A stretch of 37,880 nucleotides of DNA from Clostridiales bacterium. GTDB taxonomy: Bacteria > Bacillota > Clostridia > Christensenellales > Aristaeellaceae. A model generated the notes under the pieces. It was not told the DNA's origin. It made no database searches and saw only the letters and a program-made list of their open reading frames with translations. Location: positions 1-37,880 of the forward strand of contig SVHC01000027.1 in the NCBI GenBank assembly GCA_015056055.1. Reading direction: 5' to 3'. A program made the position numbers and the translations under genes. Of the stretch, positions 7,962-16,839 are shown piece by piece; positions within the stretch are counted from its first letter, which is position 1; every line of letters begins with the position of its first letter.

Positions 7962-8626
7962 TTCTTTTCCTCCCATCGGTAGCCTACGCCGCGGATGGTC
8001 TGTATCCGGTCAGCGTCGATTTTTTCCCGGAGACGGCTGATGTGAACGGAAAGCGTATTGTCATCAATGAATGCGCCGCCTGCATCCCAGATTTTTTCCA
8101 GCAGAATGGAGCGCGTCAGCACACAGCCGCTGTTTTGCATCAGCGCCTGCAAAATGCGCGCCTCGGTGGGCGTGATGTAGGCAGTTTTTCCGTCCGCGGT
8201 CACGGTAAGACGGTTGATATCCATGGTCACGGAGCCGCTTTTCGCCGGAGAAGTTCCCATGCTGCGCCCGCGCAGGTGCGCGCGGATGCGGCTTAAAAGT
8301 TCCTGTGTGCGGAAGGGCTTTGTCACATAGTCGCTGCCGCCTGCATCCAGCGCGCGCACGACCTGAATCTCGTCATCCAGTGCCGTCAGAAAAATGATGG
8401 GGAAATACTGGCCTTCTTCGCGCCACTTTTTGCACAGGGAAACGCCGTTTCCGTCCGGAAGCCCCACATCCATAAGGCACAGGGCAAAATCTTCCTTTGC
8501 GGCGATGGTCTCCGCTTCGCGCACGCTGCCCGCGGAAAGTACGCCGTATCCCTCGCGCGAAAGCAGTTCGCCCATTCCTTCGCGCAGGATGGTGTCATCC
8601 TCTATCAATAAAATAATGGTTTCCAT
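7958..8626 (-). CDS. OmpR/PhoB-type response regulator
   Basis: A 222-residue regulator. The receiver domain has the acidic pair D10-D11, phospho-acceptor D53 (LMDVGLPDG), T81 and K103 (VTKPF). The C-terminal half is a winged-helix DNA-binding domain ending in the typical RGVGYRW motif. The frame stays open far upstream to 9262, but that part runs antisense through the cyclophilin gene; the ATG at 8626 has GGAGG about 8 bases before it and gives the usual family length. The stop overlaps the kinase start (ATGA). It probably controls the ABC genes and its own operon. Confidence 0.93.
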   Translation of the reverse strand: METIILLIEDDTILREGMGELLSREGYGVLSAGSVREAETIAAKEDFALCLMDVGLPDGNGVSLCKKWREEGQYFPIIFLTALDDEIQVVRALDAGGSDYVTKPFRTQELLSRIRAHLRGRSMGTSPAKSGSVTMDINRLTVTADGKTAYITPTEARILQALMQNSGCVLTRSILLEKIWDAGGAFIDDNTLSVHISRLREKIDADRIQTIRGVGYRWEEKK

Positions 8627-8647
8627 TATATATACCTCCGTGTGTTC

Positions 8648-8691
8648 ATTATACCACGTTTCGCAGTGTTGTTGTCTTACAGATTCGTAAG
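8648..8691 (-). promoter_or_regulatory. Promoter region of the two-component/ABC operon
   Basis: A minus-strand TATAAT (8653-8648) lies 22 bp before the regulator start. No good -35 is seen at the right spacing, which suggests an activator. Just upstream, CTTAC AGATTC GTAAG (8676-8691) is a 5-bp inverted repeat and a candidate binding site. The 7-mer CTTACGA on the minus strand here also occurs on the plus strand at 7065-7071, before the ABC genes. Confidence 0.5.
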
Positions 8692-8709
8692 AGGCGGCAT
8701 TTTCGCCCA

Positions 8710-8738
8710 TTGCCAAGCTGCGCGGAATGTGATAAAAT
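8710..8738 (+). promoter_or_regulatory. Promoter of the cyclophilin gene
   Basis: TTGCCA (8710-8715), a 17-bp spacer and TAAAAT (8733-8738). The start codon follows at 8768 with AGGAGG at 8757-8762. Confidence 0.7.
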
Positions 8739-8767
8739 GGCTTATCAATGTAATTTAGGAGGCAGTT

Positions 8768-9430
8768 ATGTCCAAGAGCAAATCCAAGGGAAACAAGCAG
8801 AATCAGGTACAACAGCCGAGTAAGGCACCTTTCCCGGTAAAGCAGGTTTCGATCATTGTTTGCATCGCCGTCCTCGTTCTTGCTGTGGCAGGCTGGTGCA
8901 TTTGGAAGGGCTGCGATGATGCAGCTGTAGAAAACGTCCGCTATGTCGAAATCACCGTTCAGGATTACGGCACGATGGTTGCAGAACTCTATCCGGATGT
9001 TGCGCCCATCACCGTGGAAAACTTTTTGAAGCTCACCAATCAGGGCTTCTATGACGGGCTCACCTTCCACCGCATCATTTCCGGCTTCATGATTCAGGGC
9101 GGCGACCCGACGGGCACGGGCTCCGGCGGCTCCGATGAGTACATTAAGGGCGAGTTTGCCGCAAACGGCGTGAAGAACGAGCTTTCTCATGCGCGCGGCG
9201 TGCTTTCCATGGCGCGCGCACAGGCATATGACAGCGCACGTTCCCAGTTCTTCATTATGCATGAGGACAATCCGGGCCTCGATGGCCAGTATGCCGCATT
9301 CGGCAAGGTCATCTCCGGCATTGAAGTTGTTGACGCTATCTGCAAGGATACGCCCACCGGCTATAACGGCGCAGTTGAAGCCGCAGATCAGCCGGTGATC
9401 ACGTCCGTTCGCGAGATCGAAAAGCCGTAA
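8768..9430 (+). CDS. Membrane-anchored cyclophilin-type peptidyl-prolyl isomerase
   Basis: A 220-residue cis-trans prolyl isomerase. A lysine-rich cytoplasmic head (1-25) and a single membrane helix (about 26-45) precede the catalytic domain (about 57-218). Key motifs are LTFHRIISGFMIQGGDP (98-114), SARSQFFI (156-163) and LDGQYAAFGKVISG (171-184), which hold the active-site Arg102, Phe107 and Gln110/Gln160-type positions of the family. The domain faces the outside, so it probably helps fold exported proteins. AGGAGG lies 5 bases before the ATG. The gene has its own promoter and terminator and diverges from the two-component operon. The anchor replaces the lipobox seen in many Gram-positive versions. 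Confidence 0.9.
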   Translation: MSKSKSKGNKQNQVQQPSKAPFPVKQVSIIVCIAVLVLAVAGWCIWKGCDDAAVENVRYVEITVQDYGTMVAELYPDVAPITVENFLKLTNQGFYDGLTFHRIISGFMIQGGDPTGTGSGGSDEYIKGEFAANGVKNELSHARGVLSMARAQAYDSARSQFFIMHEDNPGLDGQYAAFGKVISGIEVVDAICKDTPTGYNGAVEAADQPVITSVREIEKP

Positions 9431-9463
9431 TTGAAACGAAAAGAAGGCGTTCGTAAAACAGTT

Positions 9464-9496
9464 AATCCTCCCTATGAAGTTTTCATAGGGAGGATT
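9464..9496. terminator. Bidirectional terminator
   Basis: A perfect 15-bp stem (9464-9478 with 9482-9496, core ATCCTCCCTATGAA) with a 3-nt loop and T-tracts on both strands. It separates the convergent cyclophilin and amidohydrolase genes. Confidence 0.9.
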
Positions 9497-9513
9497 TTTG
9501 CGTCCGGTAGCGT

Positions 9514-10227
9514 TTATAAATTAAAGAATTGGGCTGCGTTGTCGTAGAAAATCTTCCGGAAAGCATCTTCTTCAAGGCCGCAGGTAAGCACTTTTTGAAT
9601 TTCTACGGTTGGATGATGGAATGGAGTATCCGTGCCAAACATGATGCGGTCTGCGCCAACGGTTTCGTAGGCTTCTTTGATTTTGCCTGGCATGGGCATG
9701 CCGGACATTTCCAAATAAATATTGGGATAGCGGCGGGCCATTTTCAGCGCTGCATCGATATATACGCCATGACCGTGCCCCATGTGGATCATCATAATTT
9801 TCACATTGGGGTGACGTTCTGCCAACAGACCAATCTGCCAAGGCAGAGAGTAGGGCGGGTGGCCGCTATGAATGCAAACCGGCACATTGTATTTTGCCGC
9901 TTTTGCAAGAATCGGATCCAGAATTTCACTGTCTGCACAGTAGGCGTGCCTCAAAGGATTCAGTTTTACGGCTGTGAAGCCGCGGGCAAAATATTCATCC
10001 ATGGCGTCAACCGTGGCCGGATTGAGCGGGTTTACGTACACACAGCCGATGATCCTTCCGGGATTTTTTTGCATAACGCTGTATGTAATTTCATTGTCTT
10101 CCATGCAAAGAGCTGTTTTTTCAATACCGTACTGGTTCATCTGCGCAATCAGTTCTTCTTCCGTAATTCCGACATTGGCCCAACCGCCAATATAGCCGAT
10201 GTGGGCGTGTCCATCAATCATTTTCAT
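9514..10227 (-). CDS. TIM-barrel amidohydrolase (Amidohydro_2 type)
   Basis: A 237-residue metal-dependent hydrolase or decarboxylase of the amidohydrolase superfamily. Metal-site residues visible are H7 and H9 (DGHAHIG), H120/H123 (CIHSGH), H148 (MIHMGH) and D200 (GTDTPF). The protein is short for the family (usually 270-330) but both ends of the barrel are present. The superfamily includes carboxymuconate-semialdehyde decarboxylase and many uncharacterised enzymes; the substrate cannot be read from sequence. It starts one base after the transporter gene stop, with AGGAAAGG placed 8 bases before its ATG inside that gene, so the two are translationally coupled. The enzyme probably acts on what the transporter imports, or on a derivative. 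Confidence 0.85.
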   Translation of the reverse strand: MKMIDGHAHIGYIGGWANVGITEEELIAQMNQYGIEKTALCMEDNEITYSVMQKNPGRIIGCVYVNPLNPATVDAMDEYFARGFTAVKLNPLRHAYCADSEILDPILAKAAKYNVPVCIHSGHPPYSLPWQIGLLAERHPNVKIMMIHMGHGHGVYIDAALKMARRYPNIYLEMSGMPMPGKIKEAYETVGADRIMFGTDTPFHHPTVEIQKVLTCGLEEDAFRKIFYDNAAQFFNL

Positions 10228-10228
10228 A

Positions 10229-10744
10229 TTATATACCTTTCCTGTTCATGAATTTATTTAATGTGCCCGATAGTACCGCAGACAGGACGCCAAACAGCAC
10301 GATGCCCGTCAACGTCTGAATGGATATATTTGGTACGGAGAGCAGCGCCGTCGTAAATCCCCAAAGAAGTATTTTGACCAGGGTGTAAGCAACGATCTGA
10401 AAAAGGCCGCCAACCGCAGCGCCGGTGATCTGCAATTTTTTGCTTTCGGGCTGCGCTTTGATAATTGTACCCATTATGAAAGCCATGATATATTTGATAA
10501 TGAGTGTGGGCAAAATCCAAACCGGAGCGCCTGCAAGAAGGTCCGAAAGAGCGCCGCCAATGCTTGCAGCCAAAGAACCATTCTTGCGCCCAAGCAAAAC
10601 TACTGCCAAAAATATCATGCAGTCACCCATGTGACTATATCCGCCGGTCGCCGGATTGGGTATTTTAATCAGAAAAGTGGCAATAAAAATCAGCGCCGCC
10701 ATAAGCGCTGTGATGGCTACTTCGCGGATTTTTTTATCTTTCAT
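10229..10744 (-). CDS. ECF transporter substrate-binding (S) component
   Basis: A 171-residue membrane protein with about five to six helices. The N-terminus IREVAITALMAALIFIATF and the following NPATGGYSHMGDCMIFLAVVLLG are hallmarks of the ECF-type S components of the riboflavin-transporter-like Pfam family (PF07155). S components bind a vitamin and share a common energising module, which is not encoded here. The divergent MocR-type regulator hints at a vitamin B6-like ligand, because some MocR proteins (PdxR) sense pyridoxal phosphate and some S components of this family (PdxU) are predicted for pyridoxine; this is an inference. The ATG at 10744 has AAGGAAG upstream at long spacing (about 11). 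Confidence 0.88.
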   Translation of the reverse strand: MKDKKIREVAITALMAALIFIATFLIKIPNPATGGYSHMGDCMIFLAVVLLGRKNGSLAASIGGALSDLLAGAPVWILPTLIIKYIMAFIMGTIIKAQPESKKLQITGAAVGGLFQIVAYTLVKILLWGFTTALLSVPNISIQTLTGIVLFGVLSAVLSGTLNKFMNRKGI

Positions 10745-10814
10745 CGCGGATGAACTTCCTTTCTATATCAATAATGTGTATTTTTGTTTTACTCCTTGAT
10801 TTGAAAACGGATTT

Positions 10815-10842
10815 ATTATAAAATGCTTCTGGATATATGCAA
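10815..10842 (-). promoter_or_regulatory. Promoter of the ECF/amidohydrolase operon
   Basis: On the minus strand TTGCAT (10842-10837), a 16-bp spacer and TATAAT (10820-10815). The -35 lies between the arms of the inverted repeat at 10827-10852. Confidence 0.65.
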
Positions 10843-10852
10843 ATAACCAGAA
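10827..10852. promoter_or_regulatory. Candidate MocR-regulator operator
   Basis: TTCTGG (10827-10832) and CCAGAA (10847-10852) form a perfect 6-bp inverted repeat with a 14-bp spacer. A third half-site, ACCAGA, recurs at 10870-10875 in the same orientation as 10846-10851, 24 bp away, touching the regulator start codon. Location over the divergent promoter fits control of both genes by the regulator. Confidence 0.5.
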
Positions 10853-10874
10853 ATGGAGAAAAACATAATACCAG

Positions 10875-11963
10875 ATGAAGTACAAAATTGATAAACACAC
10901 ACATCCCATCTACCTGCAGATATACAATCAACTGAAGGATGATATTGTAAAAGGAAATTATCCCTATAACACAAAGCTGCCGTCCAAACGTTTGCTTGCA
11001 GAAGAAACGGAAACAAGCATTATAACCGTAGAACATGCCTATTCATTGCTTTGTGACGAGGGGTATGTAGAAGCGCGTGAAAGAAGCGGTTTTTTCGTTG
11101 TTTTCCGCAATTCGGATGGCTTCGTTTTGCCCTCCCGAGCGGCAAAATACTCTACCGAAATGTCAAAAAAACAGTATACAGGTCCCGACTTTCCGTTCTC
11201 TGTACTTGCAAAAACAATGCGTGCGGTCATCAGTGATTATGGTGGAGAAATCCTTAAAAAATCCCCCAATAAAGGCTGCATTGAGCTTCGTCATGCACTC
11301 CGTCAATATCTTGCCAAAAATCGCGGCATTGTGGTGGGGATTGAGCAAATCATTATTGGTTCAGGCGCAGAATATCTGTACGGACTTATAATCGAGTTGC
11401 TTGGCAGAAAATGCGTCTATGGAATCGAGTCTCCGTCCTATGAACAGATCAGGCAGGTTTATCATGCTTATGAAGTTGCATGTGAAGAACTGCCTCTGTC
11501 AGCCGATGGCATTGAAAGCGCTGCGCTTTCTCATACGGGCGCAGACATATTGCACACCACACCTTACAGGAGCTTTCCGAGCGGTGTTACGGCTTCTGCC
11601 AGTAAGAGGCACGAGTATATCAGCTGGGCAGGCACGCGAAATCGTTTTATTATTGAAGATGACTTTGAATCCGAGTTTTCGGTTTCATCAAAGCCGGAAG
11701 ATACGTTATTTGCGTTGTCAAATGCAGACAATATTATCTATCTCAACACGTTTTCGAAAACAATTTCTGCATCTCTGCGTGTTGGATATATGGTTCTTCC
11801 CGAAAAGCTCGTAGAAAAGTTTGATGCAAATCTGGGGTTCTATTCCTGTACGGTTCCCACCTTTGAACAGCTTGTTCTTACCCAATTGCTTGAAAATGGT
11901 GATTTTGAACGTCATATCAATCGGGTCAGACGTCATAAGCGAAAGGCGGAAATGCAGAATTAA
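10875..11963 (+). CDS. MocR-type (GntR plus aminotransferase-fold) regulator, C-terminally truncated
   Basis: A 362-residue transcription regulator. Residues 8-75 are a GntR winged helix (PIYLQIYNQLKDDIVKGNY, LPSKRLLAEE, DEGYVEARERSGFFV). From about 100 on it is a fold-type I aminotransferase domain with GCIELRHALRQYL (134-146), EDDFESEF (261-268) and TFSKTISASLRVGY (292-305); K295 is the expected pyridoxal-phosphate lysine. Family members are usually 440-480 residues; here the chain stops at RRHKRKAEMQN, where the C-terminal small domain of about 90 residues should follow. No continuation is found downstream; the stop falls inside a terminator arm. The start codon has no good binding site (GGAG 16 bases away). 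Codon use is more A/T-rich than in neighbours. Probably regulates the divergent ECF operon, if still functional. Confidence 0.82.
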   Translation: MKYKIDKHTHPIYLQIYNQLKDDIVKGNYPYNTKLPSKRLLAEETETSIITVEHAYSLLCDEGYVEARERSGFFVVFRNSDGFVLPSRAAKYSTEMSKKQYTGPDFPFSVLAKTMRAVISDYGGEILKKSPNKGCIELRHALRQYLAKNRGIVVGIEQIIIGSGAEYLYGLIIELLGRKCVYGIESPSYEQIRQVYHAYEVACEELPLSADGIESAALSHTGADILHTTPYRSFPSGVTASASKRHEYISWAGTRNRFIIEDDFESEFSVSSKPEDTLFALSNADNIIYLNTFSKTISASLRVGYMVLPEKLVEKFDANLGFYSCTVPTFEQLVLTQLLENGDFERHINRVRRHKRKAEMQN

Positions 11964-12018
11964 GCGTATAAAAAGACCGCCCGGCAAATGCCGGACGGTC
12001 TTTCTGTACGCTTAATTC
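11957..12018. terminator. Two-layer bidirectional terminator
   Basis: An inner hairpin (11972-11986 with 11989-12003, one mismatch) ending in TTT on the plus strand and AAAA before it for the minus strand, enclosed by a perfect 12-bp outer repeat GAATTAAGCGTA (11957-11968) / TACGCTTAATTC (12007-12018). The regulator stop codon (11961-11963) lies in the left outer arm. It serves the convergent regulator and gdhA genes. Confidence 0.85.
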
Positions 12019-12026
12019 AGTTTGAA

Positions 12027-13419
<1,393 letters not shown>

Positions 13420-13527
13420 TCAGAATTTGCAGGAATTAACGTACTTTTTTGCAGAAAATACAGTGGAAACAGAGTATTTATGCAGAGGAATGAAAGTTCG
13501 CCTTTTCTCACTCCCACGAAGGGAAAA

Positions 13528-14886
13528 TCACTCCGGACGGGTGAGCGTGCGGATCCACTTGTATCCGTTAACGCGGATAAAGGCAGGTACGCATTTGAAA
13601 ACCTGATCGGCATTCAGGCAGATAATTACGATTATGGGCGAAAGCTTCCATACAAATGCGGCCAGCACGGAAATCGGGACTACGATGCACCAGATGCTGA
13701 TCGTATCCAGAATCAGAACGTAGCGGGTATCGCCGCCGCCGCGGATGATGCCGATGTTGACGGGCATCTGATAGGACATGGTGAAGATCACGATACTCTG
13801 GATGATCATGTATGCATTGGCGAGGATGCGCGTTTCCTCCGAGATGTTATAAACTACCAGGAGCGGAATGCGGATCAGGAACAGCGCAATGCCCAGAACC
13901 ACACCGATGCCCACGAAGATCAATTGCAGCGTGCGGGTGTATTCGCGGATTCGGGGAAAATCGCCCGCGCCGATGGCCTGTCCCACAAGGATGGACGCCG
14001 CCGAGGCTGCGCCGACGGATGTGACTTTAAGCAAAAGGAACATCGTGGACGAAATGGACTGCGCGGCGATGGCGCTTTCGTTCATGTGGCCCAGGATAAT
14101 GGTCTGCACTGCGTTGGCAAAGCCCCACATCGCCGCCGAAATTACCACCGGTACGCCCACGCGGATAAAATCCTTCAGCATGGCGCGGTCAATGTGCAGG
14201 AAGTCCTTCGGCTGCATGGAAAGCTTGTCTTCCTTTTTAAAGAGGAAGAAGGCAATGATAATGCATTCGATCACGCGCGCGGTCAGCGTGCCGATGGCAG
14301 CACCGCGAACGCCCATTTCCGGCGCACCGAAGCGGCCTGTGATCAGAACAAAGTTGATGGATACGTTGATTACAAGCGATATTATCGACACGCGCAGTGC
14401 AATCTTGACCGATTCCGCAATGCGCATGGTGCCCAGCATGATTGCAGAGATGGCAAAGGGAATGTAGCTGAACCGGATGATGGAAAGGTAGTTCATGCCC
14501 TCGCGTGCAAAATCTTCGCTGGGGGTGAAAAGTGCAAGGCTTCCGTGCGGGAACAGGCTTACACCGATAAACAGTGCGACGCCGATGGCAACTGCCGACC
14601 ATGTGCCGATGGAGGAAAGACGGCGAACCTGGTCTGCGCGTTTTTGTCCCCAATACTGGCTGCCCAACACGATCATGGCATTGCTTACGCCGTACACCAG
14701 CTGCTGATATACAAACTGAATCTGGTTTACGGCTGCAACGCCGGAAAGCGCGGCTTCCGAATAAGAGCCCAGCATCATATTGTCGGCAAGGTTTACGCTC
14801 AGGATAACGGCCTGTTCCAGCATCAGCGTCACGCACAGACGGATGAAGGAACGGTAAAAGGCCTTGTCTTTGGTAAAAAACTGCAT
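13528..14886 (-). CDS. MATE-family multidrug/metabolite exporter
   Basis: A 452-residue membrane protein with about twelve helices in two homologous halves. The first half has the LADNMMLGSYSEAALSGVAA signature, the second the matching VQTIILGHMNESAIAAQSIS; both are characteristic of MATE exporters, which use a sodium or proton gradient. It closes with a short basic tail. AAGGGA lies before the ATG at 14886. The substrate is unknown. It is upstream of gdhA on the same strand, but gdhA has its own promoter 109 bp further on, so cotranscription is not needed. A possible -10 (TGATACAAT, minus strand at 14939-14931) lies upstream, without a good -35. Confidence 0.92.
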   Translation of the reverse strand: MQFFTKDKAFYRSFIRLCVTLMLEQAVILSVNLADNMMLGSYSEAALSGVAAVNQIQFVYQQLVYGVSNAMIVLGSQYWGQKRADQVRRLSSIGTWSAVAIGVALFIGVSLFPHGSLALFTPSEDFAREGMNYLSIIRFSYIPFAISAIMLGTMRIAESVKIALRVSIISLVINVSINFVLITGRFGAPEMGVRGAAIGTLTARVIECIIIAFFLFKKEDKLSMQPKDFLHIDRAMLKDFIRVGVPVVISAAMWGFANAVQTIILGHMNESAIAAQSISSTMFLLLKVTSVGAASAASILVGQAIGAGDFPRIREYTRTLQLIFVGIGVVLGIALFLIRIPLLVVYNISEETRILANAYMIIQSIVIFTMSYQMPVNIGIIRGGGDTRYVLILDTISIWCIVVPISVLAAFVWKLSPIIVIICLNADQVFKCVPAFIRVNGYKWIRTLTRPE

Positions 14887-15042
14887 GGTAAATCCCTTCT
14901 TTAATAAAACTGCATTGGATTCCGCAGGCTATTGTATCAGTTTTTTTTGCTTTCTTCATGCCGGGAAGCGTAAAAAATCTACCGCATGCCTCTTTGCGTG
15001 GCGCAGATGGCCTTCATGGCATACTATAAACAAGAATTTGAC

Positions 15043-15071
15043 TTGACCGCGGGCATGGGCAGTCGTATAAT
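15043..15071 (+). promoter_or_regulatory. Promoter of the aspartate kinase gene
   Basis: TTGACC (15043-15048), 17 bp, TATAAT (15066-15071). The leader to the start codon at 15121 is only about 40 nt, too short for a lysine riboswitch. Confidence 0.85.
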
Positions 15072-15120
15072 AGTACAATACATGATTTATGCCGCTGTCA
15101 CAGGTGGAAGGATGGGTGCA

Positions 15121-16437
15121 ATGAGCCTTAAAGCTACGAAATTCGGTGGTTCGTCTCTGGCGGACGCCGTGCATTTTGCCAAGGTACGTGATATTCTGTT
15201 CGCGGATAAAGACCGCAGATTTGCCGTTGCAAGCGCACCGGGCAAGAGATATAAGGAAGATGAGAAGGTAACCGACCTTCTTTACAAATGCTATCGCGCG
15301 GTGGAACGCAACGAATCCGCCGATGCTATTTTTGAACAGATCAGCGAACGCTATCTTGCTATCGCGAAGGATCTGGGACTGGATTTTGATATGCGTCCCG
15401 TTCTGGCGGAAACCTATGCCGAAATTCGTCGTCAGAAGTCGCCCGATTTCACCGCAAGCCGCGGCGAATATCTGAATGCGATGCTCCTGGCCGAGTATCT
15501 CGGATGGGATTTCATTGATGCAAAGGATGTTATCAAGTTTGACCGTCAGGGCATGTTTGCCGCCGAATGGACGAACGAGATCCTTGCCGAGGAACTCAAA
15601 AAGCATGAATATGCCGTCATCCCCGGTTTCTACGGTTCCCTGCCCAACGGCGAGATTCACACCTTCTCCCGCGGCGGCAGCGATATCTCCGGCGCGATCG
15701 TGGCACGCGCCGCGCAGGCTGATATTTATGAGAACTGGACCGACGTTTCCGGCTTCCTGATGGCCGATCCGCGCGTGGTTGAAAATCCCCGCCCGATCGA
15801 TACGCTTACTTATCGCGAACTGCGCGAGCTTTCCTACATGGGCGCAACCGTTCTGCATGAGGATGCAATCTTCCCCGTGCACAAGGCCGGTATCCCCACC
15901 GTGATCAAAAACACCAACGCGCCTCAGGATCCGGGCACGATGATCGTCACCAAGCCCACCGAGGCCAGCTATAAGAGCCCCATCACCGGCATTGCAGGCC
16001 ACAAGGATTTCACCCTGATCTCTATTGAAAAGGCCATGATGAACAGCGAGCTCGGCTTTGGCCGCCGCGTTCTGCAGGCTCTGGAAGATTTCGGCGTATC
16101 GTTTGAGCATCTGCCCACCGGCATCGATACGATGTGCGTGGTTATCTCCGATCGCGAACTGTCCATGACCAAGACGCAGATCATCAACCGCATTCAGGAA
16201 ACCTGCCATCCCGATTCCATCGAGATTTCCGGCGGTCTTGCACTTATCGCAACCGTTGGCTACGGCATGGTTAAGACGCGCGGTACCGCAGCAAAGCTGT
16301 TTGCCGCTCTGTCCGATGCGAATGTCAACGTTCGCATGATCGATCAGGGCTCCAGCGAGCTCAATATCATTGTCGGTGTCGATGTCGATGATTTCGAAAC
16401 CGCTCTGCGCGCAATCTACAACGCATTCGTGCAGTAA
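15121..16437 (+). CDS. lysC: Aspartate kinase
   Basis: A 438-residue enzyme phosphorylating aspartate, the first step to lysine, threonine and methionine. The kinase domain starts with ATKFGGSSLAD (5-15), and contains IPGFYGSLPNGEIHTFSRGG and SDISGAI. Two ACT domains follow (from about residue 300: FTLISIEKAMMNSELGFGRR, and ALIATVGYGMVKTRGTAAKL), typical feedback sites. ATG 15121 is chosen: AAGGA lies 8 bases upstream; an in-frame ATG at 15112 would place that site too close, and the longer frame from 14986 overlaps the promoter. It is monocistronic. Which amino acid inhibits it cannot be told from sequence; the absence of a riboswitch suggests feedback or another control. Confidence 0.93.
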   Translation: MSLKATKFGGSSLADAVHFAKVRDILFADKDRRFAVASAPGKRYKEDEKVTDLLYKCYRAVERNESADAIFEQISERYLAIAKDLGLDFDMRPVLAETYAEIRRQKSPDFTASRGEYLNAMLLAEYLGWDFIDAKDVIKFDRQGMFAAEWTNEILAEELKKHEYAVIPGFYGSLPNGEIHTFSRGGSDISGAIVARAAQADIYENWTDVSGFLMADPRVVENPRPIDTLTYRELRELSYMGATVLHEDAIFPVHKAGIPTVIKNTNAPQDPGTMIVTKPTEASYKSPITGIAGHKDFTLISIEKAMMNSELGFGRRVLQALEDFGVSFEHLPTGIDTMCVVISDRELSMTKTQIINRIQETCHPDSIEISGGLALIATVGYGMVKTRGTAAKLFAALSDANVNVRMIDQGSSELNIIVGVDVDDFETALRAIYNAFVQ

Positions 16438-16446
16438 AACAGAATT

Positions 16447-16476
16447 AAGCCCGTGAACCATCCGGTTCACGGGCTT
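16447..16476 (+). terminator. Terminator of lysC, copy 1 of a duplicated hairpin
   Basis: AAGCCCGTGAACC pairs perfectly with GGTTCACGGGCTT around an ATCC loop, ten bases after the lysC stop. The T-tract is short (TTT), so termination strength is moderate. Confidence 0.8.
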
Positions 16477-16677
16477 TCAGACCTCTGACAAACCCTGCAA
16501 ATGCAAAAATCCTTACGAATGGAAGGAAAGACGTAAGGATTTTTGCTTGCTGTGTCAGCAGCACTTGCAGGCTGCGGTCACTTACGTCTATGTAAGCTCC
16601 CTTGACTGCAAGTTTGCTTCCTTGCCTTGCAGGCTTTTTCAGGCTCTGGCAAATCGCTGACTTTGTCAACGATTTGT

Positions 16678-16707
16678 AAGCCCGTGAACCATCCGGTTCA
16701 CGGGCTT
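16678..16707. terminator. Copy 2 of the duplicated hairpin
   Basis: Identical in all 30 bases to the hairpin at 16447-16476, in the same orientation. It follows no gene directly, so it is either a backup terminator for lysC or the border of an inserted element. Confidence 0.65.
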
Positions 16708-16798
16708 TGTCTATGAACTGCAATCGCATCGGAATGCAGAAAAATTCAAATTCGCAGCGGTGGAAGTGCGGGAGTTTTTTTCACGCCACAGGTAGTCA

Positions 16799-16828
16799 AA
16801 AGGCACCTCCGAAACCGGAAGTGCCTTT
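16799..16828 (-). terminator. Terminator of rpmB
   Basis: Arms 16799-16811 and 16816-16828 pair with a single mismatch around an AAAC loop. On the minus strand the stem runs into TTTT, just after the rpmB stop. Confidence 0.8.
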
Positions 16829-16839
16829 ATGCGTACAAA

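Larger units (their letters stand above)
16438..16839. repeat. Gene-free stretch with duplicated hairpins and an internal repeat
   Basis: About 400 bp without a credible gene. Two identical 30-nt hairpins (16447-16476 and 16678-16707; 13-bp stem, ATCC loop) stand 231 bp apart. Between them is a perfect 15-bp stem GCAAAAATCCTTACG / CGTAAGGATTTTTGC (16503-16517, 16532-16546) with a 14-nt loop, and the string TTGCAGGCT twice (near 16566 and 16628). A minus-strand frame of 94 codons (16729-16445) spans it, but begins and ends in the duplicated hairpins and has no binding site. The arrangement suggests a small repeat element inserted with, or flanked by, a duplicated terminator. Confidence 0.65.

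Noticed and set aside
8627-9262. N-terminal extension of the response regulator
   Set aside because: The frame is open but antisense to the cyclophilin gene; a proper start with GGAGG lies at 8626.
15072-15120. Possible lysine riboswitch before lysC
   Set aside because: The leader is about 40 nt, far shorter than the riboswitch.
16445-16729. 94-codon minus-strand frame between lysC and rpmB
   Set aside because: It begins and ends in the duplicated hairpins, so its ends translate to the same peptide; no ribosome binding site. Better explained as repeat DNA.
16438-16839. CRISPR-like repeat array
   Set aside because: Only two identical units, 231 bp apart and each a terminator-type hairpin; no regular spacers and no cas gene.
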